This document shows, piece by piece, positions 18,561 through 26,046 of a stretch of 64,000 nt of DNA. The DNA is taken from assembly GCF_030687715.1 (NCBI RefSeq), contig NZ_CP117445.1, positions 5,728,501-5,792,500 on the forward strand, written 5' to 3'. The notes beneath the pieces are model-generated. The model was given only the letters and a program-made list of their open reading frames with translations. It did no database searches and was not told where the DNA came from. Each line of letters opens with the position of its first letter. The first letter of the stretch is position 1. The position numbers and the translations under genes are program-made. This stretch comes from Pseudomonas sp. FP2196 (lineage in GTDB: Bacteria > Pseudomonadota > Gammaproteobacteria > Pseudomonadales > Pseudomonadaceae).

Positions 18561-18923
18561 ATGATCAAATCAACGCCACACCCGCCGGTCACTGACCCGG
18601 CCTCCCCCTACGTATCTCCCAACTCAAAAAAATTCCACGACGCCGCCGAGCGCGCACTCGACCACTACCTCAACCCGGCCGCCGCGATCATGGCCAGCAC
18701 CCACGAACCCGAGGCCATGTACTTCGCCAACCCGAAGTACAACACCGAATCCCTGCTGGCCAACGCCAGCGAAACCCTGGGTTCCGCCACCGAAATGCTC
18801 AACAACTTCGCCGCCATGCTCGACACCTCGCACCGCAAGACTGCGCTGGGGATTGCGCAGGTCGTCATGCTTGGTGAATTGGCGGTGAATCAGGCACTGG
18901 ATCACATGGAGTTGAAGGAGTAG
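18561..18923 (+). CDS. DUF6124-type small protein
   Basis: A 120-residue protein without signal peptide or membrane segment. It has a proline-rich N-terminus, then the FANPKYNTESLLANASETLGSA segment and a helical C-terminus. The pattern matches a Pseudomonas family of unknown function (DUF6124), relatives of which are often preceded by long non-coding leaders. GGAG lies 7 bases before the ATG. The downstream terminator is a copied piece of the fba terminator. Function unknown. Confidence 0.72.
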   Translation: MIKSTPHPPVTDPASPYVSPNSKKFHDAAERALDHYLNPAAAIMASTHEPEAMYFANPKYNTESLLANASETLGSATEMLNNFAAMLDTSHRKTALGIAQVVMLGELAVNQALDHMELKE

Positions 18924-18926
18924 TCA

Positions 18927-18992
18927 CCCACAAAAAAACCCGCCTCTCGGCGGGTTTCTTGAATCAGCAAGTTAACGCTCAGGCTTAGTTAA
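18927..18992. repeat. Copied fba terminator and stop-codon region (direct repeat of 21651-21715)
   Basis: These 66 bases match 21651-21715 except for one extra A. The copy contains the hairpin ACCCGCCTCTCGGCGGGTTT and runs into TTAGTTAA, the reverse of the last fba codons. It ends at AGTTAA, exactly where the longer fba fragment at 19720 begins. It now also serves as the terminator of the DUF6124 gene. Confidence 0.92.
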
Positions 18993-19287
18993 TCCTGAAT
19001 TTCACCTCAGCATTCACACTTTCCAATAACAGTGACTGAGTCATGACGAAATAAATTCATCCTTTTCACGCTTCCTGTTTAATTACCTTTTCCACCCATT
19101 TTGACCAGCCCACACAATACGCTTATTTCTTTTTAAAGGGCCATTGATCGCAAAAACATCTCTACACCTGTCAACTCTGACAGGTGACGAATTACATGCC
19201 GCCTCATAACCTCTGGATCGAAACATCAGAAAAACGGATGGAAAAACAAGCCATTCACTGTTCGTCAAAAAATACAGGAGAAATACC
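18993..19287. other. AT-rich non-coding left part of the inserted module
   Basis: The base composition is clearly lower in GC than the flanks. Open frames here have no ribosome-binding site or recognisable sequence. A short palindrome-like CTGTCAACTCTGACAG lies at about 19168-19183. The region presumably contains the promoter of the gene at 19288. Confidence 0.5.
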
Positions 19288-19650
19288 ATGGGCCAGATCA
19301 ACCCAAATGGAACTTATAGGGGTCGCGTATACGATGCCGGCGAGAGTCATGAGGCCACACTTAAAATAACTTCTTCAGATCCACAGACGGGCAACATAAG
19401 CCAAGGCAGCATGGAGTATTACGGGCTTGGTTTTAACGTTAATGGAAGTTTCACGTATGAGAATTTAACGGATGAATCTGCTGTATCCTTTAATCTTCGA
19501 GCAGAAGCAGGGAGCTCTGAACACAACGTGCTCAGCATCAGTTTGAGATCGCCTGACAGAAACTATTCCAACTTAGACGGAACCGTTCGTGTTGATCGCG
19601 GCGGCCCGAATGTAGGTAAAACTTACAACGTCACCTTCACAAAAAGCTGA
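19288..19650 (+). CDS. Unknown small protein, beta-rich, in inserted module
   Basis: A 120-residue protein with alternating polar and hydrophobic stretches suggesting a small all-beta fold (NGTYRGRVYD, HEATLKIT, FNVNGSFTYE). There is no signal peptide and no cysteine. It is not recognised. AGGAG precedes the ATG and a strong terminator follows the stop by 17 bases, so this is a complete expression unit. Codon use and GC differ from neighbouring housekeeping genes. It sits between two AGTTAA boundaries that interrupt a duplicated fba 3' region, consistent with horizontal acquisition. Confidence 0.65.
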   Translation: MGQINPNGTYRGRVYDAGESHEATLKITSSDPQTGNISQGSMEYYGLGFNVNGSFTYENLTDESAVSFNLRAEAGSSEHNVLSISLRSPDRNYSNLDGTVRVDRGGPNVGKTYNVTFTKS

Positions 19651-19667
19651 GATCTTCTATCAAACGC

Positions 19668-19694
19668 AAAAAACCCGTCTAACGACGGGTTTTT
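19668..19694 (+). terminator. Rho-independent terminator of the unknown module gene
   Basis: AAAACCCGTC-TAAC-GACGGGTTTTT forms a stem with A and T runs on either side, so it could work in both directions. Confidence 0.9.
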
Positions 19695-19717
19695 ATTACC
19701 GCTGAAACAGTGATCAA

Positions 19718-20064
19718 TCAGTTAACCTTGGCGTTCAACTCACCCTTCAAATAACGCTGGTACATCGATTCCAGCGAGATCGGTTTGATCTTCGAAGCAT
19801 TACCGGCAGTGCCGAACGCTTCATAACGAGCGATACACACACCGCGCATCGCCGTCACGGTGGCGCCGAAGAATTTACGCGGGTCGAATTTGCTCGGGTT
19901 GGTGGCCATCAGGCGACGCATCGCACCGGTGGAGGCCAGACGCAGGTCGGTGTCGATGTTGACCTTGCGCACGCCGTACTTGATGCCTTCGACGATTTCT
20001 TCAACCGGTACGCCGTAGGTTTCTTTGATGCCGCCGCCGTACTGGTTGATGATCGCCAGCCACT
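19718..20064 (-). pseudogene. Duplicated 3' fragment of fba (fructose-bisphosphate aldolase)
   Basis: Bases 19720-20064 match 21710-22054 of the intact fba gene with about seven differences in 345 bases (roughly 98 percent identity). It encodes only the last 115 or so residues. Differences include Ala to Ser, Asp to Gly and Glu to Lys, and the stop is TGA instead of TAA. The fragment has no start codon or ribosome-binding site of its own and breaks abruptly at CCAGCCACT. It separates the unknown module from hipBA, and must derive from the insertion event rather than from a second functional aldolase. Confidence 0.93.
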
Positions 20065-20142
20065 TCCGGTTTCATGGGCGAGTAAACGTGCATCAGCAAG
20101 GGCAGCAGTTCGCAGTGAAGCGTGGATAAAATGTTTCGTATA

Positions 20143-20174
20143 CGCTACCTTCAACAACAAATGTTACGGTAGCG
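20143..20174. promoter_or_regulatory. Candidate HipB operator
   Basis: The inverted repeat CGCTACC and GGTAGCG (18-base spacer) ends 4 bases before the hipB start codon. Its place and form suit autoregulation by HipB. The 114 bases upstream of hipB are otherwise unlike any neighbour. Confidence 0.55.
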
Positions 20175-20178
20175 ACAC

Positions 20179-20430
20179 ATGGACCACTCTCTGTTGATTA
20201 ACCGGCTCGGCCTCCAATTACGCGAAAAACGTATAAATCGTGGCCTGACGCAAGCGCAGCTTGCCGATCTGGCGGGACTGACACGATACAAAATCATCGC
20301 GATTGAGAAAGGCACCCTTTCTGTCGGCATGATCGCTTACGCGCGCGTTTTGGCCGCTCTGGACTGCGAACTCGCAGTGGTTCCAGCAACGATGCCAACC
20401 CTTGAAGAGCTTGGGGATTTATTCGAATGA
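20179..20430 (+). CDS. hipB: HipB-like antitoxin, XRE/HTH family
   Basis: An 83-residue protein with a Cro/C1-type helix-turn-helix: RINRGLTQAQLADLAGLTRYKI at about 18-40 followed by IEKG. It should neutralise HipA and repress the operon by binding the palindrome directly upstream. It overlaps hipA by four bases (ATGA), typical of coupled toxin-antitoxin genes. The C-terminal tail (TMPTLEELGDLFE) may be the region that contacts the kinase. Confidence 0.88.
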   Translation: MDHSLLINRLGLQLREKRINRGLTQAQLADLAGLTRYKIIAIEKGTLSVGMIAYARVLAALDCELAVVPATMPTLEELGDLFE

Positions 20431-21626
20431 AAATGGCCTCTCTTCAAGTCAGTACCCCTGAAGGTAATAGCGGCAGGCTTTTCAGCGATGCCAAAGATTT
20501 CACGTTCCGTTATCACGAAGATGCGTCGCCACAAATGGCGATCAGCCTCTCGATGCCTGTACGGCATGACGAGTTTCGTCGGCGTGAACTGCACCCTGTT
20601 TTTCAAATGAACCTGCCAGAAGGCTATGTGCTGGAGCAGTTACGCAATCGCTTGGCCAAGACTGTAAACGTCGATCCAATGCTGCTACTGGCGCTTTCCG
20701 GCAGCACATCGCCCATTGGCAGGGTTCACGTACGTTCTGAAACAGTTGACGCCTTGCTTGAGGAGCAAGAATTTCCGGGAGAAAAACTCGAAGAGATTCT
20801 CACCTGGGACGGCACGGAAGATATCTTCGCCGACATGCTTGATCGCTACATCCTGCGGGCAGGCATTTCAGGTGTTCAACCCAAGTTGCTGGTGCCGGAA
20901 CGGCAGGAGGCCGGGTTGGCGCGAGTGACATCGAAAACTTCGGATCTGATCATCAAAAGTGGCAGAGACGAATTCCCGGGCCTGGCGATCAATGAATTCC
21001 TCTGCATGTCCATGGCGAAAGACGCGGGTATTCCCGTTCCACCGTTTTACCTTTCCGACAACGCCAAGCTGTTCGTCATGCGCCGCTTCGACCGCGATGA
21101 GCAGCTCAACCCGATTGGTTTTGAAGACATGGCAGTGCTGATGGGGCTATCGGCTAACCAGAAGTACAGCAAGAGTTATGCGGCAATCGCCAAGGCTGTT
21201 CGAGTGTTTTGCCCGGCGAAACACTTGCGTACGTCGCTTGATCAACTCTTCGATAGCGTTGCCCTGAGTTGCATCGTTGGGAATGGCGACGCTCATTTGA
21301 AAAACTTCGGGCTGCTCTATTCGGAACCTACCCAACGCGATGCGCATTTAGCGCCGGCTTACGACATCGTCAACACCACGGCCTATATTCCGGAAGATGT
21401 CCTGGCTTTGGATCTAGTGGGCAACAAGTCCATGTTCGCTTCTCGCCAGGGACTACTGGAATTTGCGCACACCTGTGAGATCGAGCACCCCAAGGAACGC
21501 ATACAGCGACTGCTCGCTTCGGTTGAAGCTGTACTTGACCGCTATCCTCAATACCGGGAACAAGCGCCTCATGTCGTCAGCGCCATTGAGCAAGCGGCAG
21601 CGCCCTTTTCTCTGACTTTTGGATAG
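20427..21626 (+). CDS. hipA: HipA-like serine/threonine kinase toxin
   Basis: A 399-residue HipA family protein of usual length with the key sites intact. These are SGVQPK at 148-153 (nucleotide-binding/autophosphorylation loop region), RRFDRD at 219-224, NGDAHLKN at 286-293 (catalytic Asp288) and the metal-binding AYD at 311-313. In E. coli HipA inactivates glutamyl-tRNA synthetase and promotes persistence; the target here is inferred by family only. Both genes are intact, so the module is probably functional. It lies between a partial and a complete fba 3' end. Confidence 0.88.
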   Translation: MKMASLQVSTPEGNSGRLFSDAKDFTFRYHEDASPQMAISLSMPVRHDEFRRRELHPVFQMNLPEGYVLEQLRNRLAKTVNVDPMLLLALSGSTSPIGRVHVRSETVDALLEEQEFPGEKLEEILTWDGTEDIFADMLDRYILRAGISGVQPKLLVPERQEAGLARVTSKTSDLIIKSGRDEFPGLAINEFLCMSMAKDAGIPVPPFYLSDNAKLFVMRRFDRDEQLNPIGFEDMAVLMGLSANQKYSKSYAAIAKAVRVFCPAKHLRTSLDQLFDSVALSCIVGNGDAHLKNFGLLYSEPTQRDAHLAPAYDIVNTTAYIPEDVLALDLVGNKSMFASRQGLLEFAHTCEIEHPKERIQRLLASVEAVLDRYPQYREQAPHVVSAIEQAAAPFSLTFG

Positions 21627-21654
21627 CTTCAGTATCGCAAAAAACTATCGCCCA

Positions 21655-21683
21655 CAAAAAACCCGCCTCTCGGCGGGTTTCTT
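21655..21683 (-). terminator. Terminator of the fba operon
   Basis: Read on the minus strand, AAACCCGCCGAGAGGCGGGTTTTTT-type sequence forms a stem and T run 25 bases after the fba stop. It is 24 bases past the hipA stop on the other strand and could end both transcripts. An almost identical copy is at 18927-18962. Confidence 0.88.
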
Positions 21684-21707
21684 GAATCAGCAAGTTAACG
21701 CTCAGGC

Positions 21708-22772
21708 TTAGTTAACCTTGGCGTTCAACTCACCCTTCAAATAACGCTGGTACATCGCTTCCAGCGAGATCGGCTTGATCTTCGAAGCATTACCGGCAGT
21801 GCCGAACGCTTCATAACGAGCGATACACACATCGCGCATCGCAGTCACGGTGGCGCCGAAGAATTTACGCGGGTCGAATTCGCTCGGGTTGGTGGCCATC
21901 AGGCGACGCATCGCACCGGTGGAGGCCAGACGCAGGTCGGTGTCGATGTTGACCTTGCGTACGCCGTACTTGATGCCTTCGACGATTTCTTCAACCGGTA
22001 CGCCGTAGGTTTCTTTGATGTCGCCGCCGTACTGGTTGATGATCGCCAGCCACTCTTGTGGCACCGAGGACGAACCGTGCATCACCAGGTGGGTGTTCGG
22101 GATGCGTTTGTGGATTTCCTTGATGCGGTCGATAGCCAGCACGTCACCGGTAGGTGGCTTGGTGAACTTGTAGGCGCCGTGGCTGGTGCCGATGGCGATG
22201 GCCAGGGCATCCACCTGAGTGCGTTTAACGAAGTCAGCGGCTTCTTCCGGGTCGGTCAGCATTTGGCTGTGATCCAGAACGCCTTCGGCGCCGATGCCGT
22301 CTTCTTCACCGGCCATGCCGGTTTCCAGCGAACCCAGGCAGCCCAGCTCGCCTTCTACCGATACGCCGCAGGCGTGAGCCATGGCCACGGTCTGCTGGGT
22401 GACGCGGACGTTGTAGTCGTAGTCGGTCGGGGTCTTGCCGTCTTCGCCCAGCGAGCCGTCCATCATCACCGAGCTGAAGCCCAGTTGGATCGAGCGCTGG
22501 CAGACGTCAGGGCTGGTGCCGTGGTCCTGGTGCATGCACACCGGGATGTGCGGGAACTCTTCGATCGCGGCCAGGATCAGGTGACGCAGGAATGGCGCGC
22601 CAGCGTATTTACGGGCGCCGGCCGAAGCCTGAACGATCACCGGGGAGTCAGTCTTGTCAGCGGCTTCCATGATGGCGCGCATCTGCTCAAGGTTGTTGAC
22701 GTTGAAGGCTGGAACGCCGTAGCCGAACTCGGCTGCGTGGTCCAACATCTGGCGCATGCTGATAAGTGCCAT
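21708..22772 (-). CDS. fba: Fructose-bisphosphate aldolase, class II
   Basis: A 354-residue class II (zinc) aldolase that reversibly splits fructose 1,6-bisphosphate. Zinc-site and catalytic motifs are visible: HQDHG at 81-85, TSHGAYKF and HGSSSVP. The length fits the longer Calvin-cycle subtype found in pseudomonads. It is the last gene of the tktA-epd-pgk-...-fba run on the minus strand, though a palindromic repeat pair lies before it. Its last 345 bases exist in a second copy at 19720-20064. Confidence 0.95.
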   Translation of the reverse strand: MALISMRQMLDHAAEFGYGVPAFNVNNLEQMRAIMEAADKTDSPVIVQASAGARKYAGAPFLRHLILAAIEEFPHIPVCMHQDHGTSPDVCQRSIQLGFSSVMMDGSLGEDGKTPTDYDYNVRVTQQTVAMAHACGVSVEGELGCLGSLETGMAGEEDGIGAEGVLDHSQMLTDPEEAADFVKRTQVDALAIAIGTSHGAYKFTKPPTGDVLAIDRIKEIHKRIPNTHLVMHGSSSVPQEWLAIINQYGGDIKETYGVPVEEIVEGIKYGVRKVNIDTDLRLASTGAMRRLMATNPSEFDPRKFFGATVTAMRDVCIARYEAFGTAGNASKIKPISLEAMYQRYLKGELNAKVN

Positions 22773-22911
22773 TGTGTGTGTCTCTCCCGGTTTGGGTCGT
22801 TAATCGTGCCAGCCTGCCGGAGCGGCGGCGGCTATTCAAGTGATTGCAGATCGGGGGTCTAAGCCCGGCCTGGTGATTCGATAAAGCAAAATCCTGAGAG
22901 CTACACAGAAC

Positions 22912-23003
22912 CCCTGTGGGAGCGAGCCTGCTCGCGAAAGCAATCTTGCAGTCGCAGATACAGTGCCTGTCAGAGCGCTTTCGCGAGCAGGCTCGCTCCC
23001 ACA
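22912..23003. repeat. Inverted pair of class A palindromic repeats upstream of fba
   Basis: CTGTGGGAGCGAGCCTGCTC and its reverse complement flank about 40 bases, between the MliC-like gene and fba. Confidence 0.9.
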
Positions 23004-23023
23004 TTAGAACTGTGGTGTGTCAA

Positions 23024-23356
23024 TTACGGCGCTTTACAGCCGCGGCCGATCAGGTCATTGGTAGCGACCCAGTACACCAGGCCTTCGTTACCCTTGATGT
23101 GAAACGCCAGCATGCCGTCGCTGTACAGCGTGCCCGAGGCGCCCGGCTCTTCTTTCAGGCGATAGACCTGATCACCGCCACCCAGTCGAACATCAACGTC
23201 CTTCTGGCCGGCATCGGCGTAACGCCACAGCACTTTGGCCTGGCTGTCGCAGGTCCAGGTGGTCCAGTTATCCGCCGGGGCGGATGTCTGAAACAGGTTC
23301 AACTGCGCGCAACCGCCCAACAATGCCAACGCCGCAATGGCGATCAAGCCTTTCAT
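23024..23356 (-). CDS. MliC-like lipoprotein (lysozyme inhibitor family)
   Basis: A 110-residue lipoprotein. A hydrophobic N-terminus ends in LGGC, a lipobox. The mature domain has the MliC pattern of a Trp/Cys segment (WTTWTCDS), a YRLKEEPGASGTLYSDGMLAFHIKG stretch and a C-terminal Cys that could pair with the first. The family inhibits C-type lysozyme at the outer membrane. Start MKGLIAIAAL (23356) is chosen because it gives a normal signal peptide; the open frame extends 22 codons further. It is co-directional with pgk and fba. Confidence 0.8.
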   Translation of the reverse strand: MKGLIAIAALALLGGCAQLNLFQTSAPADNWTTWTCDSQAKVLWRYADAGQKDVDVRLGGGDQVYRLKEEPGASGTLYSDGMLAFHIKGNEGLVYWVATNDLIGRGCKAP

Positions 23357-23412
23357 CCGTGTTCCTCGACTGACGGCGCACGCCGCCAGCCATGAGTTAA
23401 GAGTCAGACCCG

Positions 23413-23634
23413 TCAAGGACAACCATGTTCCTTGGCCGGGGTTTGCGCTTCGTATTTGTCCAGACCGTCCGGCCCCGAGCGCTTGTTCAGCACCGGGTTG
23501 GTTTCGGCCTGCCAGTCGGCCTGATAACAGCCCTTCTGCGACTCGCTGGGTGCAGGTGTCGCTTCGGCCTTCGGGTTACTCCCGCAGGCCGCCAGCGTAC
23601 CGGTCAGCAACAACAATGCTAACGACTTGACCAT
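23413..23634 (-). CDS. Small hypothetical lipoprotein
   Basis: A 73-residue predicted lipoprotein. MVKSLALLLLTGTLAAC gives a signal peptide with lipobox LAAC, followed by a Pro/Ala/Glu-rich linker and a short domain ending in Cys-Pro. Function not recognised. It begins 34 bases after pgk ends and lies 56 bases before the MliC-like gene, so it is probably read in the pgk operon. Confidence 0.72.
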   Translation of the reverse strand: MVKSLALLLLTGTLAACGSNPKAEATPAPSESQKGCYQADWQAETNPVLNKRSGPDGLDKYEAQTPAKEHGCP

Positions 23635-23668
23635 GTGACCACTCCTTTGCCTGGCCAAACGGGCGGCC

Positions 23669-24832
23669 TCAGGCCTTGGCCCGGCTTTCCAGGACTTCTA
23701 CGGCAGGCAGCACTTTGCCTTCAACGAATTCGAGGAACGCGCCGCCACCGGTGGAAATGTAGGAGATTTGCTCGGCCACGCCATATTTATCGATGGCGGC
23801 CAGAGTGTCGCCACCGCCCGCAATCGAGAACGCAGCGCTGTCAGCGATGGCTTGGGCCAGCACTTTGGTGCCGTTGCCGAACTGGTCGAATTCAAACACG
23901 CCGACCGGACCGTTCCACAGAATGGTTTTCGACGACTTCAGCAGTTCGGCGAAGTTGGCAGCGGTTTGCGGGCCGATGTCCAGAATCATGTCATCAGCGG
24001 CGACGTCAGCGATCAGCTTGACGGTGGCTTCAGCGCTTTCAGCGAATTCCTTGGCGCACACAACATCAACCGGCAGCGGTACGCTGACCTTGGCGGCGAT
24101 GGCGCGGGCGGTGTCGAGCAGATCCGGCTCGTACAGCGACTTGCCGACCGGGTGACCGGCTGCGGCGAGGAAGGTGTTGGCGATGCCGCCGCCGACGATC
24201 AGTTGATCGCAGATCTGGCTCAGGCTGTTCAGCACGTCGAGTTTGGTCGACACCTTGGAGCCAGCAACGATGGCAGCCATTGGCTTGGCCGGAGCACCCA
24301 GGGCTTTGCCCAGTGCATCCAGCTCGGCAGCCAGCAGCGGGCCAGCGGCGGCGACTTTGGCGAACTTGGCCACGCCGTGGGTCGAACCCTCGGCGCGGTG
24401 CGCGGTGCCGAAAGCGTCCATCACGAACACGTCGCACAGTGCGGCGTATTGCTGGGCCAGTTCGTCAGCGTTCTTTTTCTCGCCCTTGTTGAAGCGCACG
24501 TTTTCGAACAGCACGATGTCGCCGGCCTTGACGTCAACGCCGCCCAGGTAATCAGCCACCAGCGGCACTTCGCGGCCCAGGGCCTTGCTCAGATAGTCGG
24601 CGACTGGCTTGAGGCTGTTCTCGGCAGAGAACTCGCCTTCGGTCGGACGGCCAAGGTGCGAGCAGACCATCACCGCCGCTCCTTTTTCCAGGGCCAGCTT
24701 GATGGTCGGCAGCGAAGCCAGGATACGCGCGTCGCTGGTGACAACACCGTCCTTGACTGGGACGTTGAGGTCTTCGCGGATCAATACGCGCTTACCTTGC
24801 AGATCGAGGTCGGACATCTTCAACACGGTCAT
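23669..24832 (-). CDS. pgk: Phosphoglycerate kinase
   Basis: A 387-residue enzyme transferring phosphate from 1,3-bisphosphoglycerate to ADP. It shows the N-terminal [15 protein letters not shown] signature ([11 protein letters not shown]), [23 protein letters not shown] and the C-terminal GGGDTLAA nucleotide-binding loop. The start at MTVLKMSD is preferred to a start three codons earlier; MSDLDLQGK is also possible. It follows epd by 12 bases in the same operon. Confidence 0.95.
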   Translation of the reverse strand: MTVLKMSDLDLQGKRVLIREDLNVPVKDGVVTSDARILASLPTIKLALEKGAAVMVCSHLGRPTEGEFSAENSLKPVADYLSKALGREVPLVADYLGGVDVKAGDIVLFENVRFNKGEKKNADELAQQYAALCDVFVMDAFGTAHRAEGSTHGVAKFAKVAAAGPLLAAELDALGKALGAPAKPMAAIVAGSKVSTKLDVLNSLSQICDQLIVGGGIANTFLAAAGHPVGKSLYEPDLLDTARAIAAKVSVPLPVDVVCAKEFAESAEATVKLIADVAADDMILDIGPQTAANFAELLKSSKTILWNGPVGVFEFDQFGNGTKVLAQAIADSAAFSIAGGGDTLAAIDKYGVAEQISYISTGGGAFLEFVEGKVLPAVEVLESRAKA

Positions 24833-24844
24833 GGGTCGCACTTC

Positions 24845-25897
24845 CTACGGTTTTTTTGAAGTTGCTGTTTGCAGATAGTGGTCTGCAACGTCCAGCATTC
24901 GGTTGGCAAAACCCCATTCGTTGTCGAACCAGGCCAGGATATTCACCAGCTTTGGGCCGGAAACACGGGTCTGACTGGCATCGACGATGGCCGAATGTGG
25001 GTCATGATTGAAATCACAGCTTGCATGGGGAAGCTCGGTGTAGGCCAACAAACCTTTGAGCGGGCCACTGGTGGCGGCTTCGCGCAGGATTCGGTTGACC
25101 TCGTTGGCGTCGGTCGCCGTGGCGGTCTGCATCGTGATGTCGAGGCAGGACACGTTGACCGTCGGCACGCGTACGGCTTTGGCCTGAATTCGCCCGGCAA
25201 GTTCCGGCAGCAGGCGCTCGATACCGCGCGCCAGACCAGTGGACACCGGGATCACCGACTGGAACGCCGAACGGGTGCGGCGCAGGTCTTCGTGGTGATA
25301 GGCGTCGATCACCGGCTGATCGTTCATCGCCGAGTGAATCGTGGTGATCGACACGTAATCCAGGCCAATGGCCTTGTCCAGCAAACGCAACAGCGGCACG
25401 CCGCAATTAGTGGTGCAGGAGGCGTTGGACACCAGCAGCTCATCACCGGTCAGGCAATCCTGATTGACGCCGTAAACGATGGTGGCGTCGACATCCGCCT
25501 CGCTGGCCATCGGCTGCGAGAACAGCACACGCGGCGCGCCGGCGTCGAGGAAACGCTGGCCGTCTGCACGGGTGTGGTAAGCGCCGGAGCATTCCAGCAC
25601 CAGATCGACGCCAAGCGACACCCAATCGATGCCTTCGGGGGTGGCACTGCGCAGGACCTTCACGCAGTCGCCATTAATATGCAGACAATCGCCCTCGACC
25701 CGCACTTCGCCAGGAAAGCGACCGTGGGTGGAGTCGAAGCGTGTCAGGTATTCGATGCTGGCCATGTCGGCCAGATCATTGATCGCGACAATTTCAAACC
25801 CGGCTTTTTCGCCTCGCTCAAACAACGCACGCAAGACGCAACGACCAATCCGGCCGTAGCCGTTGAGTGCAACTTTGAAGGGACGCGGTTGAGGCAT
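24845..25897 (-). CDS. epd: Erythrose-4-phosphate dehydrogenase (GapA-like)
   Basis: A 350-residue member of the glyceraldehyde-3-phosphate dehydrogenase superfamily. The Rossmann motif NGYGRIGR is at 12-19 and the active-site Cys161 lies in SNASCTTNCG. The position between tktA and pgk and the sequence HSAMNDQPVIDAYH (rather than the GAPDH equivalents) favour Epd. That enzyme oxidises erythrose 4-phosphate on the way to pyridoxal phosphate. Activity on glyceraldehyde 3-phosphate cannot be excluded from sequence. Confidence 0.9.
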   Translation of the reverse strand: MPQPRPFKVALNGYGRIGRCVLRALFERGEKAGFEIVAINDLADMASIEYLTRFDSTHGRFPGEVRVEGDCLHINGDCVKVLRSATPEGIDWVSLGVDLVLECSGAYHTRADGQRFLDAGAPRVLFSQPMASEADVDATIVYGVNQDCLTGDELLVSNASCTTNCGVPLLRLLDKAIGLDYVSITTIHSAMNDQPVIDAYHHEDLRRTRSAFQSVIPVSTGLARGIERLLPELAGRIQAKAVRVPTVNVSCLDITMQTATATDANEVNRILREAATSGPLKGLLAYTELPHASCDFNHDPHSAIVDASQTRVSGPKLVNILAWFDNEWGFANRMLDVADHYLQTATSKKP

Positions 25898-25950
25898 GGG
25901 GTTCTCGATTACCGTGGTGAATCAGGCAGTGCGATGTTGCCCGAACCAAC

Positions 25951-26020
25951 GCTTTCGCGAGCAGGCTCGCTCCCACAGGGAAACGCGTTCCAATGTGGGA
26001 GCGAGCCTGCTCGCGAAGGC
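25951..26020. repeat. Inverted pair of class A palindromic repeats between tktA and epd
   Basis: GCTTTCGCGAGCAGGCTCGC and its complement have a loop of about 20 bases, the shortest of the class A pairs here. Confidence 0.9.
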
Positions 26021-26046
26021 GCCAGCTCAGACGACATCTCTCTGGA

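Noticed and set aside
19909..20160. Minus-strand frame crossing the fba fragment junction at 20064
   Set aside because: The first 35 or so codons look mildly protein-like, but the rest is out-of-frame fba sequence, so at most it is a fragment cut by the insertion. Too short to identify.
23768..24859. Plus-strand frame opposite pgk
   Set aside because: Shadow frame; runs through the pgk start region and has no family features.
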